A DNA stretch of 64,000 nucleotides from Branchiostoma floridae (taxonomy: Eukaryota > Chordata > Leptocardii > Amphioxiformes > Branchiostomatidae): assembly GCF_000003815.2 (NCBI RefSeq), contig NC_049982.1, forward strand, positions 16,980,691 through 17,044,690, given 5' to 3'. The translations under genes and the position numbers were made by a program. The notes under the pieces are model-generated. The model did no database searches, was not told where the DNA came from, and worked only from the letters and a program-made list of their open reading frames with translations. Below, in pieces: positions 45,297-56,469 of the stretch (its first letter is position 1; each line of letters starts with the position of its first letter).

Positions 45297-46881
45297 TGCC
45301 TGGAGAGAAAATAGTCTCGATTAGTCACATGTTTCTCCCGCAACATGTCGATTAAGGCTACACACAAGAGGACAGGAAAATTAAAAAAACGCGGCTTCCC
45401 CTGTTTTGATCAGCTTTATGATATTGCACTTACATGTGAAATAGCCTGTACTATACCAACGGTACCGTACCAACCTACCGACTGTCAAGTTTTTGTACTA
45501 GTGTCAAGGCTGCTGTCAAGAAATCCACCAGTCGGTCTGTGGATGCGGAAATGTACTTTGACCCTCAGTTAAAGCACAAAGGTCATGGGTAATGGGACAA
45601 ACGGTGACCCAGGCGTCGGGTTACTGGCAAGGAGAAACACAAAATCTGGTCGTAGGGTTGTTATTGTGACGCATTACCTTTTAGTAATGCAGCAAAATTT
45701 CCGTTTTCTGTATAATTTGACCTGTACTTGTTGTGGTATTTTTAGAGTGTGGCAGGTACTAGTAGCTTGTGATGTGCGGAAGAAGTGGTGTATGTTTGGG
45801 CCCCATAGCAATTTGCTCTGGAATTGCAGGGGCGTTTTTGTCAAAATCTTACAATAACGGAATAAAGGTACGATGGATTTCCATGATATTTAGTTTGCAT
45901 GTAGCTTAGACAGAGATGCACATAATGAAGTTAAGTGTAAATGATGAAAATTGAGATTTGATTTGCATATTCATCGAGGAAACATTTACAGTGTTTTCCA
46001 TTATGGAACTCAAATATGTAGTTTGTGGCAGGTATAAGATTAACAGATACTAGTCATGCAATAAGAAAGCATCGATAATGTAGATGAGAAAGCTATTTGC
46101 ATAATCATAATATTTCAAGGATATGCGAGGTCTCCGAACTCAATTAGTTAACGTTCAAGTTACAAACTCAGTGGATCAAGACTTCGTGTCTACGCTACTG
46201 TCATCTACATCATACCAAACCTCAGTTGAGATCCTAGGCCTGTGTATTCCCCACGATTGTGAGCCTTTCCATTCCACTTTGAGCCTTTCCATTCCACCGG
46301 CCACGACGTATCCTTTTAGCTCTTTGCCACACCCCATTGTACAACTCCAGGCGCGGAAAGTTTAACTTAACGTTGTAATGCACATGTATGGATTATATGA
46401 AGGAACTTGTTGGCTGTTTATCTATATTCGTGATAGATATTTTTCTTATCACACTTTTATGTATAGCAATCGTGGACAAAACAATACCTGTCAGTCTTAT
46501 CTACGATCATTTTCTGAGACCGGCAGTACTCCGGTGTTCCTGACTATTTTACCTAATGTAAACAGATATAATGTTAAATACAAAGTCACCATAAAACGCA
46601 TAAAGGTCCAAATAATATAGTTTTACTTTTGATTCTTCAGCCATATGGTCTGGTATCGATCTGAGAGTTGCCAATTCATCGGGATTATATCATTTCTACA
46701 AGTATATATTATCACATAGGAATACAGACTTGAATGTGCCTACTATCGGTTGTTTGATACAATTAGCATACAAATGTAGTTATCCAATCTCAGTCACGAT
46801 GAAAGGAAAAGGGCTAAAACAACGCAGACATATATGCCCCGTCTAAACCAGTATGTTTGTGCAATTATTTTGCCATGGGCA
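45297..46881. other. Intergenic region between the two decarboxylase copies
   Basis: No gene is seen. It holds the promoter side of copy A and the 3' side of copy B. A 20-bp tandem duplication (GAGCCTTTCCATTCCAC twice) lies at 46261-46297. Confidence 0.55.
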
Positions 46882-49800
46882 TCAACGAGACGACTTCCAA
46901 AGATGACCGCGTTTCTCTACGATCAAAGAGAAGCACATATCTATATGCTCAATGTGTGTCTTAAAGCACAGAACACAGACACGTAGGTAATACTGATCGC
47001 TGAATACAGCAGGAGTAATGAAGATTTTCCCATCAGAAATCAGGTCGTCCAGTAGCTGCTGGTTGAAGTTGTTGATGTCGACGCCAGGTGGCACTGTAGC
47101 ACGAAACACGACCACGGACAACTCCGGCTCCAGTGGCAGCTCAAACTCACCTGTTTCTGTAGTCAGTGTTTAAGATTGAAAATGATAATGAGGAATAACG
47201 TCAGAATGAAAAGAAAAGCAGATTAGCAGATAATTAGTATCTTGTTTTCACCTTCGTAAAAGAGATGCTGTTTTGTTATGACTGTTTGCTTCCAAAGACT
47301 TTGGCCACCAAAGGAGTTTGACCTCCTTGTATAGATTGTTTGATTGAATGGGTATTATTAGTATTTATGGCATTAGATGCCGGAGGTATTTGGTATTAAA
47401 AGTAATTGAAATGACTAGATATAGACAAAGAACGGATAAAATATAGCGGCTCCCCTGCCCTCATCGCCCAATGTTATGATAATTCAAGACGTCAACTGTT
47501 CACCTTTTAGCTTTCTGTGGAAGTAACGTGCCAGCAGGAGTTTCTCTTCCAGGGCCGTGCGGAAAACGCCGACGCCAAACACTTTCAGCGGAAGCCACAT
47601 CTGAGCACCTCTATGGGGAACCATTGAAATGATGAACGACATACCTGTACATGCATCCGTAATATGAGATTTGATACCAAATCAGTAAAATTCATTTTCT
47701 TCACCCAAGCTTCTTGCTTCATCGTATCTTCCTGAACCTTTGTCTATTTGAAATCGAAAGTCTGATGAGTAAATGATATTGGTGCAAAGATTCTACGTTT
47801 ATCGTGAAAATATTTTCTTAGCCTCCTTGTGATAGCGAACCCGTTTTACCTGAATGGCCTGGTCAATTCGAAGGAAAGTTCGGACGGAGACACATTCTCA
47901 GCAGAAAATATCGAGTGTCCTTTAAAGAAGTTGAATGTTTGCTCCAAGGAGCAGCACTGTTGGAGCTTCTCTCCTTCTTTCACCACAAGAACTCCGACAC
48001 CGCCAGATGTGAATAGTCCTGAAAAGAAAAAAAGAAAATGAAGTTAGGGCTTCAATACAGCACATGGTATTTAAACTACATGTTGAATGTATTCGGACCT
48101 CGTAGACGATGATTTTAAACCCTAGGCCTCAACGTACTCAGATTTGAAATTTACATCCTATTTCTACACCTTTATGTGGATGTGATTCACCTCAACGACA
48201 TCACTAGGTAGGAAAAGACCTGACAATAATGGATTGGAAAAGTTGGTAAAATGACCACAACCACACCAGTTTTCACTTCAAGTATCGACTTCTGCCTCTG
48301 GATAACATGATTTCATCATTTCGCCTAGATTTCCCATACACACCTTTGTGTGGATTAACCACGATTGAATCGCTCCGCTCCACACCAGAAAACAACTGTT
48401 TCATCTCGTCACACAGAGCGAAGAAGCCTCCATACGCGGCATCAACGTGCAGCCAGAGTTGGTGACGGTCACACACATCGGCGATGTCGTTCACTGGATC
48501 CACACTTCCGGTCAGCGTGGTGCCCACAGTTGCTACCACCAGGAAGGGCAGCAAACCGGCCTGAGTAGGAAATTGGCAATTCCTATGAAGAAAGTTCTGT
48601 TCCGCAAAATTTTATATAACGTAACGTATGGTTTAATTGTGTAAAAAAGCGTATACTCATATATTGTTCTCAGTCCCCTACCACATCAAAGTAATAACGT
48701 TACTTTAGGATACAATACGATGGATTTAACAAATAAAGTAAACGGCATTTGTCTTCAATCCAAATCTTGAACTAGATTCTGGCATCCTCCTACGCAAGGT
48801 CCCCAACGGCTAGCTGACCCCAAGGAGTTTGGACACGACTGTGGGTCCCTCTGCGTAGGAGAATGGATTCTGGATGCGAATAAAAACATGATCAAAGTTT
48901 GTATTTAGCGTGTAAGGAATTGTCTCACTTCTTTATCTTCATTGATCTGCCTTTCAAGAGCCGCTGCTGTCATCTTTAACGCCTTGTCCACTGGAGTGTT
49001 CCTCAGAATGGCTTCCCGCATACCAACGGCCCGAAGTCCCTTCTGCACAGCATAATGGGTGAACTCGCTACAATAAACCACACATCTGTGGAGATCCGGA
49101 GAAACAACAAAGACATTTAAGTTTCTTCATCTGTTCTTGGTGGTGCAACCGTTGTAATTCTGGGTAATCGTTTGCCAGATAGGTTCTATGAAAACTGGCA
49201 TTATTATTATCTATTATAACTCACATGTTTTAAGCCATAGCGTATACAACGTGAGCAAAATCAAACCAAATATCTACCTGTGAAAGTCTGCTGCCTTCAG
49301 CTCCCTGCTGTCCCGTGCGACAGCTAACGTCGTGAGAGTGGCGAGAGAACCTCCTGATGAAATGTTCCCAGCATGCCCTGCGGGGTAGCCGAACAGGTCT
49401 GCCACCCATTTGATCAGCCTGTTTTCCATCTGGACCGCTTCTGCATTCCCCAAATGAGCCCCTGTTCTTTCAAAAACATATTACACAGTATTCCCATCTT
49501 TCAACTTCAACAATTCGAAAGGAAGGAAAGTGTGACCAACTTTCAAAAACCTTTGAAACCATCAAATACATTATTATAGAATATTACAAAGATTTAAAAT
49601 AAATTCTAAACAGGCAACAAACACCCGTGCGGTGTCTTAGAATGGACTCTAAGGGGTAACATGCACATGAGACACTGGGTATGTGGTTACATGGTGGTGG
49701 CTAAGTACGTTTGACTTATGCAGAGAACGTGCATTGGGAAGGACATAATAATAAAGGGATCAACATTGTTCCTCCCAACTGAATTCTAAGTTATTCCATG

Positions 49801-51061
49801 TGTATCGTTCTGTACACACCTGAGTATGTTGCTAAAGCTGCAGGAACGAAGGCGCCCAGCGATGCGGGGTATGTTCCACCGCCGGCGTTGATAAACCCAA
49901 AGAAGGTGGGATGACCATTGTTGACTCCGGCACTTACCAAACGGTCTTTGAAGTCCTTTACTACCAAATCTGTACAGACAGATACAATGGACATGGACTT
50001 AACAACACACATTTACGTTGATCACATTTTGCTGATAAACGTTACTCGATCCAAATCTATCAGGACAGAATCAGTTTATCGAATTACTACTAGTATCTGT
50101 TTAGTCAACATCGAATCGTTAATTTCGTTAAACGGCCGGATACTCTGACTTTTGCATGCGTGTGTCATTAATAGTAGATAATAGATTTTGCAAATAAATC
50201 AATTAATAGTAATACGAGAATGCATTCTTATCCTCCTTGCAGACTTCTAGAGGCGTTGCCTTTTTTTGGGGGGGGGCTGATTTGAATTTCAACATAACAA
50301 CTTATGCCTCAATTTACAAGTTTATACAAATTTTACCATATCTACCACAGTGTCACGGGAAGTATGCCAAGTTAGTGTGCTTCCGAATGGCCATCGCTGC
50401 TAAACGTCTGAGAAGGAGGCCAAATGTATGGTTACCATTCATTCAAGTTTTCAACGCCTTACTCTTCTCATGTTCGAAATCAGGTGGATGGCCGGATGTC
50501 CTGTCAAGATGGACGTGCACCAGGCGATAATTGCGGAGGATATTTCAGATAAACGTAGCTGTTTTGTCGATTCGTAAAAGATTAGTCAACTGAAAGGAAC
50601 TGGTTCTGGAACTAGCAGACATCCGGCATGACAAACACTCTGCGTTAAAGGCACGAAGGCACGCACTACACTCCGCAGTCTATTCTTGCACAGATTAGAC
50701 TAGATTTTTGAGCTCCCAGGTTTCAAAATAACAGCTATTCTATCCAGTACTCTGCTCTGACTAAAAGACCACGTAAATACTGGTATACTATTCATAACAT
50801 TATCTCACCAAAGTCAACTGGATTTTCACTGATTTCATCCATAACTTCAGAACTTTCCCTGTCCGTCCTCATGACCGGACCACACGTCAGTTTTAACAAG
50901 TTATCGTCATACGCCTTCAGCAACTCTGCGGTCGTTTTAGTCATGGAATCCCGCTCAGCCCCCTGGACCTCTAAAGCCGATGTCCTCACTTTCAGGTCTG
51001 CTAACATCTGACAGAGGTTGTCATCTTCGGCCGACTCCTTGTTACCATTTGATTGTGCCAT
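46882..51061 (-). CDS. Group II PLP-dependent decarboxylase, copy B
   Basis: Eight exons: 51061-50809, 49969-49820, 49461-49278, 49085-48929, 48560-48344, 48018-47850, 47610-47504 and 47156-46882, joining to 503 aa. It shares every intron position and phase with copy A, and its internal exons 2 to 7 have the same lengths (150, 184, 157, 217, 169, 107). It has the SSGGSLATLT loop, the FTHYAVQKG His, HVDAAYGGFF and the NPHK Lys. After the Lys it reads GLFTSGG where copy A has GLFLPSG, so the pocket edge differs. The N-terminus (MAQSNGNKESAEDDN) is slightly longer. No stop or frameshift is seen. It is a tandem paralogue that has either been converted in part by copy A or copied from a common ancestor. 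Confidence 0.9.
47309..47329. repeat. Imperfect hairpin of the CAAGGAG family
   Basis: CAAAGGAGTTTGACCTCCTTG has inverted arms with small mismatches and lies in an intron of decarboxylase copy B. It resembles the palindrome at 344-364. Confidence 0.4.
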
Positions 51062-51442
51062 TATCTGAAAAAAAAATCACGCAAGTTGCGTTTTCTTAGA
51101 TAAATTTCCTTTGTCGAAAACAAGCAACCCATTCAAATTGTTATCCAAATATGTATAATGGTTAATCGTTTCATAACATATTACAGATCTTGGCACAATA
51201 TTTTATCCATATGGCGGTTTGGAATCCCCTGCATGCTGCTGATAGGACAGCCTGAATGGTATTTTTTGTCACTTGCAATTAGCCCTCGGGCAAGAACTTG
51301 CAATAAAACTTAAAGTATGATCACCCATGTCTCAAGCGGCTACGCAATAGGCCAGACGCCACAGGAACAGATGGCAAGAACAGCAGTCCTGTCAACTGAC
51401 GACCACAATGTGCGAGGTGTGGACGCCTGTGTTCATTGCAAG

Positions 51443-51813
51443 TGTAATAGAGCCCATATTGACAACATCTGTTTAAAATGATTCTTGGGAAGGTTTCTCG
51501 GAAATTAACAGAAACAGATAAACATCTTGTATTTTAGCTGACCAGTAGATCAGATAAGGAAGAACAAAGGGGCGACCACAGTTAATTAATGACCTGTCGA
51601 GTACATGTGGGAAGAATTTGTTTTGTTTACGTCAGCACCCAGCTAAGAGATAAAAAGAAGGAACACCAGGGATGAGGGGTGAGTTCGGAGAGAGGGGACA
51701 CAGAGACAGTCATGATGTGACAGAGAAGAATAAAGATCGTTTCCCGGCCACGGCAGATCTTGTGTGTCTGTGATCATTTTCTACGACACCAGTTCCGAAC
51801 TTCCTTCATTACA
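51443..51813. mobile_element. Solo LTR (371 bp) with 4-bp target duplication
   Basis: It starts TGTAATAG and ends TTCATTACA, so the ends are the inverted hexamer TGTAAT/ATTACA. CAAG lies directly on both sides (51439-51442 and 51814-51817) as a target-site duplication. Inside are a TATA-like word (gagataaaaag near 51646) and AATAAA at 51729-51734, in the order expected for a plus-oriented LTR. There are no gag or pol remnants, so this is a solo LTR left by recombination. The superfamily is not assignable from the LTR alone; a Ty3/gypsy-type origin is a guess. Confidence 0.85.
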
Positions 51814-52407
51814 CAAGCCACATGAGGTTACTCTCCAAGCAGAGGTTGATGGGGAAAATCATGACCTGTTCCTATATATGCCGTCATTTTTTGTCAGCTA
51901 TTGTTGGTGGGGATAGTTGACACAAGGAAAAGGTCACGATTTTCCGCATCACTGCCTCTGGCTCTGCTTAGAGAGTAACATGAGGTCACACATCCCCGAT
52001 CGTTACGAGTACACCAACAAACCACGAAGGACTACCTTCGATGCATCACTTATCATCTATCCAAGGACTCAAGGCGGTTAAATCACAGTCGACATCAAAA
52101 TTGATATAAAGTAGATGGTCAAGTCAGTGTGCAACTGTGCCACCATGTAGTTGACTTGTACAGCATGAAACATCATGAATAGGTCACACACACAGCTACA
52201 GACTGGACATTTCAAAGAACACTGCCACTATGGACTAGCTGCGATTTCGAAGTGCAAAAATTGGCAAGCGATGCAAAATCCAAATGGACCCATTGTTGTT
52301 TTGAACACCGAATGACCGCGACGGATTTTTGACCATCATCATGATTCAGCACAATACACCTACGTAAACTGCGAGATGACATAATAGCTCTCGCTCTCAT
52401 ACGCTGT

Positions 52408-53948
52408 GGCTATTGACACACTCAGTGTGCCAATAGCCAAACAGGCTATTGACACACCGAGATGCCAGTCAGCCAATCAGAGCTTGTAACATGCCTTTCC
52501 GGCAATATTTTACACAAGCAATAGTTGATTAGACATTGTTCGGAAGATTAGACATTGGAATCTTTGAATCTTGGAATGAACGGACGTATTCAAGTTATGC
52601 CCTACATCTGGATACCTAATAATACAGCCTTCAAGATTGATAAATTCAGGGTCAAGATTGACTGATTGTGTTAAGAGAAATGTCTTGCAAGGCCTTGGGT
52701 CCCCTAGCTATGACTTGGGTTGTTGGCTTGTCGCCAGAGTGAAGTTGGGAGGTTATCTTGGCTATGCGCCAATAGAAGCAACCATAGCGGAATTAAGGGA
52801 AAGTTCATAAGTTTCACATTAACAGATTTAGAGAGCTAGCAATGATTTACATGTACGTTAGCTTCGGTAGAGATAACCAGAAACCGTGTAGTAGAAGTTG
52901 CTTTAAAAGAACTAAGTTTCCATATCGGTTAGAGGGGGAAATGTTTTGAAGCCATGTTCAAGGATGAGATTTTTTGGGGAGATGAAATAACGTTTACCTA
53001 TAAAAGTTGGAAATAAATTGAAGAAGAGATTGGAGAGAGTTAAGATCAGAGAGAGAGAGTGAACAAAGAAGTACCGACGTAGCACCGACTCCTCGTGTTT
53101 TTCTTGGGTTTTGTGTGTACGAACTAACATCGGCAGCTAATCGCACGAACTCCATGTAAGGGACGCCATCGAAACCAGCTACCACACTACCACTACCCTT
53201 ACATGACGTAGCGTAGTGGGTAGAGCGTTGACCCGGGAATTCATGATACCAGTTCCAACCCGGTTCGAGTCCGCGCCGGAGTTTTTTAAATTTTTTTTTT
53301 TTTAAATTTTTCTTGTCCCTTTTTAAACATCCATTTGATATAAGAATATTTTATATATAAACAACTTTTAAAGTTTCTGTTAACAATATAAACCAAAAAT
53401 AACACTGACCACGAAACATGTCATAATTTTCGGCCGTGTGGTTCCGGCGCTATCGGCAGCGACTCGGAAGAATATTTCTTTCACATTAAAAATAATGGAG
53501 GTAAAACAACAACTATAACTTCGCTTCCTTAGTGATATAAGTTTTGAGGCCGAAAATTCTCCAATATGGCAGGAATTCGTCGGTAAACACAGCTGAAAAC
53601 GTGTTCCTTACCGATCCAACATGGCTGCCATGATCACATGCGGTGACAGTAAAACTAGCACCCTATATGATAGCAGATTCCGATGTTTAAAATTGTGCCG
53701 TAAACACGTGAAAAAGATCGTATTTTGGGTTGATAATGGACACAGGATGCCATTTGTATTTTTCAGAGTGTTGATTGTCAAATATAATCGTAAGATTTCC
53801 TCATTTTAGTGGTTTCTATCACTGGGTGTGTCAATAGCCTAACAGGCTATCGACACACTCAGTGTGCCAATAGCCTAAACAGGCTATCGACACACTCAGT
53901 GTGTCAATAGCCTGTTAGGCTATTGACACACTGGGTGTGTCAATAGCC
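52408..53948. mobile_element. 1.5-kb non-coding element bounded by palindromic hairpin repeats
   Basis: A 31-base near-palindrome (GGCTATTGACACAC, a short centre, GTGTGCCAATAGCC) marks the left end at 52408-52438, with a half copy at 52444-52457. At the right end are a half copy at about 53820-53839 and full copies at 53845-53875, 53882-53912 and 53918-53948, spaced by 5-6 bases. The interior has no credible ORF. Both ends together look like a non-autonomous DNA element with subterminal hairpins. I see no clear target duplication next to the ends, only a shared TCGCTCTC nearby (52391 and 53949). Confidence 0.6.
53205..53285 (+). ncRNA. tRNA-like pol III sequence (SINE head or tRNA pseudogene)
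   Basis: TAGCGTAGTGG fits the A box and GGTTCGAGTCC fits the B box, 53 bases apart, which is longer than in a standard tRNA. The T arm has one mismatch, and the acceptor halves do not pair. A T-rich, A/T tail follows at about 53283. It is better read as a tRNA-derived SINE head or a pseudogene than as a working tRNA. It sits inside the palindrome-bounded element. Confidence 0.5.
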
Positions 53949-54380
53949 TCGCTCTCTGTCATAAGAGCACGAGATACAATCATGTAGGCTAAACTACCAC
54001 CGTACCGGTACCTTCAGTTGGTCCTCTCGTAGCTGTACGTAGTGCCAATGCCTGAATGTATTGCAGGATACCGTGTTGCAGGATACCGTAGTCAACCGTC
54101 CAAAGGTCGTGTGGTAAACAAAAGGGTTCAAATGTAGGTCGAGCCCTGCCAGGCTTCTCTTTCTGGGGCCCCTGAGGGTATGAATGGGGGTTCAATGGCC
54201 CCTAAATGAATTGACACAGGAGACACTCCAGGGAATCGAAAATCGTAGGATGGGGCAAGCAATGATAGGCTTTTATAGTAAGTTAGTTTGTCGTCTTCTT
54301 CTTCATTAGTTTGTCTGCCACTCGGTAAGTGTGCGAGCAGTGCGAGCTTGTATAGTTATGTCTGTGCGCCACGGTGTCAC

Positions 54381-54420
54381 GGTGTGTGTGCGCGCGCGTG
54401 TGTGTGAGTGTGCGTGTGTG
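54381..54420. repeat. GT/GC-rich dinucleotide tract
   Basis: Alternating GTGTGTG, CGCGCGCG and GTGTGTG runs could adopt Z-DNA. It lies in the intergenic region. Confidence 0.8.
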
Positions 54421-56469
54421 ATGTTCATTTCTTTTATGCAAGTCAGCATAATGGCTGACAACCATGCATACTTTCTGCCACACTATATGCTCATCGTAGG
54501 CCTGACTACACTGTCCATCATCCATGCTTGAAAAAGTGGGGTCCTGTAGTGGAATCTATCGATATCTAAAAGTTGAAGATATTCTCCAGAAATGAAACCT
54601 TCATGTAAATGACAACCACTTTTTAGGATCTTTGTACAAATGCATTATCATTTCGTATTTCTTTTGTTTATAAACTGTTGCACAAGGCCCACTGAGTTTC
54701 TAAACCCATTTCAAACGTTGACGCACCTGGTCATAACAATAATAGTGTATGGTTGGTAGGTCTCCTAGGCCTAGAGTCGACTAATTAGTTAAACACACTC
54801 CAGACCGGCTAGATAGCAACGGACGTTATGAAGGTCTTCTTTGAGAACACCTGACGGTAGAATTGATCTATTTTGTGGGACATCCATAAATTGGGTTAGG
54901 CCATGTTGATTCGATTATGTTCATGACATCCCATGGAAGACTCGAAACTGATGCGAGCGCGTGAATAAAAAGAAACGTTTGGCGAAAAAGTTACATTGTA
55001 TATATGGTTTCGAAAAACAAGTAACATTGTCTAAAACATGGCAGTCAAGCAGTCAAACCGGCTTAAATACATTGGCATTGACTCACTGGAGCAGGACACT
55101 ACATTAGAATTGACTTACTGGTATTTACTTATCACAAATAAATTACGGCAAGGACATAAACTTTTAAACAGTATTTCCGGGGATATGAAATAAAGGGTAG
55201 AAGGCTGTCACGACAAATTAGAAGACCTCTAACGTTAACGTTACATTGCCAACTATTAAATTCAATTGGATTTATTTTGAAATCTAAGTGGTCAGGAATG
55301 TCTGGCTGTAGTTTTTTATTGGAAACATTGCATTTGCAAGTTCTTTTAACAAACACTGTGGCTCTACAATAAATGGCAATGTCTGAAGACCGATTTTATC
55401 ACATGAAAGAAGGTAGACAGTCGAAAGACTGGAAGTCGGTGACGCATTGATGCAGTTTTTATTAACGTCGCTAGGCGCCCTCGTTGCTGCGTCATGTAAC
55501 CTGATCTAATCGTTGTCCTTTCGGCACTAGCCGCGACACTTGTTGCACTGCCTTCCAGGTGACCACTGAGACGATTCTGTCCTTGACAACCACGCGCCAT
55601 CTGTCGTGAGAACCCACCAGATGACCAGAGGCTGTTGGAGAGAACTTTACCAAGCGAGTTGCCTAGCAACCACACGAGGCTGTGTAAATGCGCAGTTGAG
55701 CTGCGCAGTAAACGCCACTTTAGCTTTTTACATGTTTTGCACATCAACAAACAGACAGCAAAGATTACTTGGCACAACTCGCAGGTTTCCGAGACAGTGA
55801 GAGGACATAGTAAGTACTTTCAGTCAAATCACCTTAACTGTGTCGTTTTTAAGAGATAAAGCTGAAAGTTATGCGCGTGTTATTGAAAAAAAGAAAACCG
55901 AAAAATGATTTATTGAGGTGGGAGGGGGGCATTCTCGGTCTTAGGTGAAAGTGAACTGTCAAGCGAAAATGTCCGATAAACAAAAAGAATAGTGGCATTA
56001 CGTTTGGATGAAATGGTCCGGTAGATAATGACTACGTGGTCGTTCATGTTTCTCACTTCGATGTAAACTTTTATACCCTGGATGGCGCTCTGACTACTTT
56101 ATGGCCTTGTGTCACGCACTGAACCAAAAGCTGCTGTAACGTTCACGCTATAAACCAAGGAGCTTTCTTGCTACAATATACTAGTAAACTGTTATCAATC
56201 ACATGTGTTTCATTTCAAGGGATAGTTCAGCTCATGACGAAGCAAATAATACATTACCTGTCGGTCACTTTGACAGAGATTTTCATTTGCATCTGTGGAC
56301 ATTACACATGCCATTGATATGTAACGTTAAGGTTTGTTCACAGTGTTTCCATTTCCAAGCAGTTTTACTTTACATTTTGTAGTATTGCATATTTTGCTGT
56401 GTTGAATGATTGTCTGACCTCCCCATCTCAGCACAACAATATCAAACAGAGTACATCCAGGTGTGAGGC

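Larger units (their letters stand above)
51062..56469. other. Repeat-bearing intergenic region, no protein gene seen
   Basis: This region lies between decarboxylase copy B (-) and LRP2BP (+), whose 5' ends face each other. It contains a solo LTR, a 1.5-kb palindrome-bounded element, a tRNA-like sequence and a GT-rich tract, each listed separately. A donor at 55809/55810 (gtaagt) and an acceptor ending at 56431 (tctcag) could define a 5' untranslated exon of LRP2BP. Confidence 0.6.

Noticed and set aside
53206-53285. Functional tRNA gene
   Set aside because: The acceptor stem does not pair and the A-to-B box distance is too long for a standard cloverleaf.
55364-55777. 137 aa minus-strand ORF upstream of LRP2BP
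   Set aside because: It has no recognisable domain and a composition like random sequence, with no matching splice signals. It is treated as chance.
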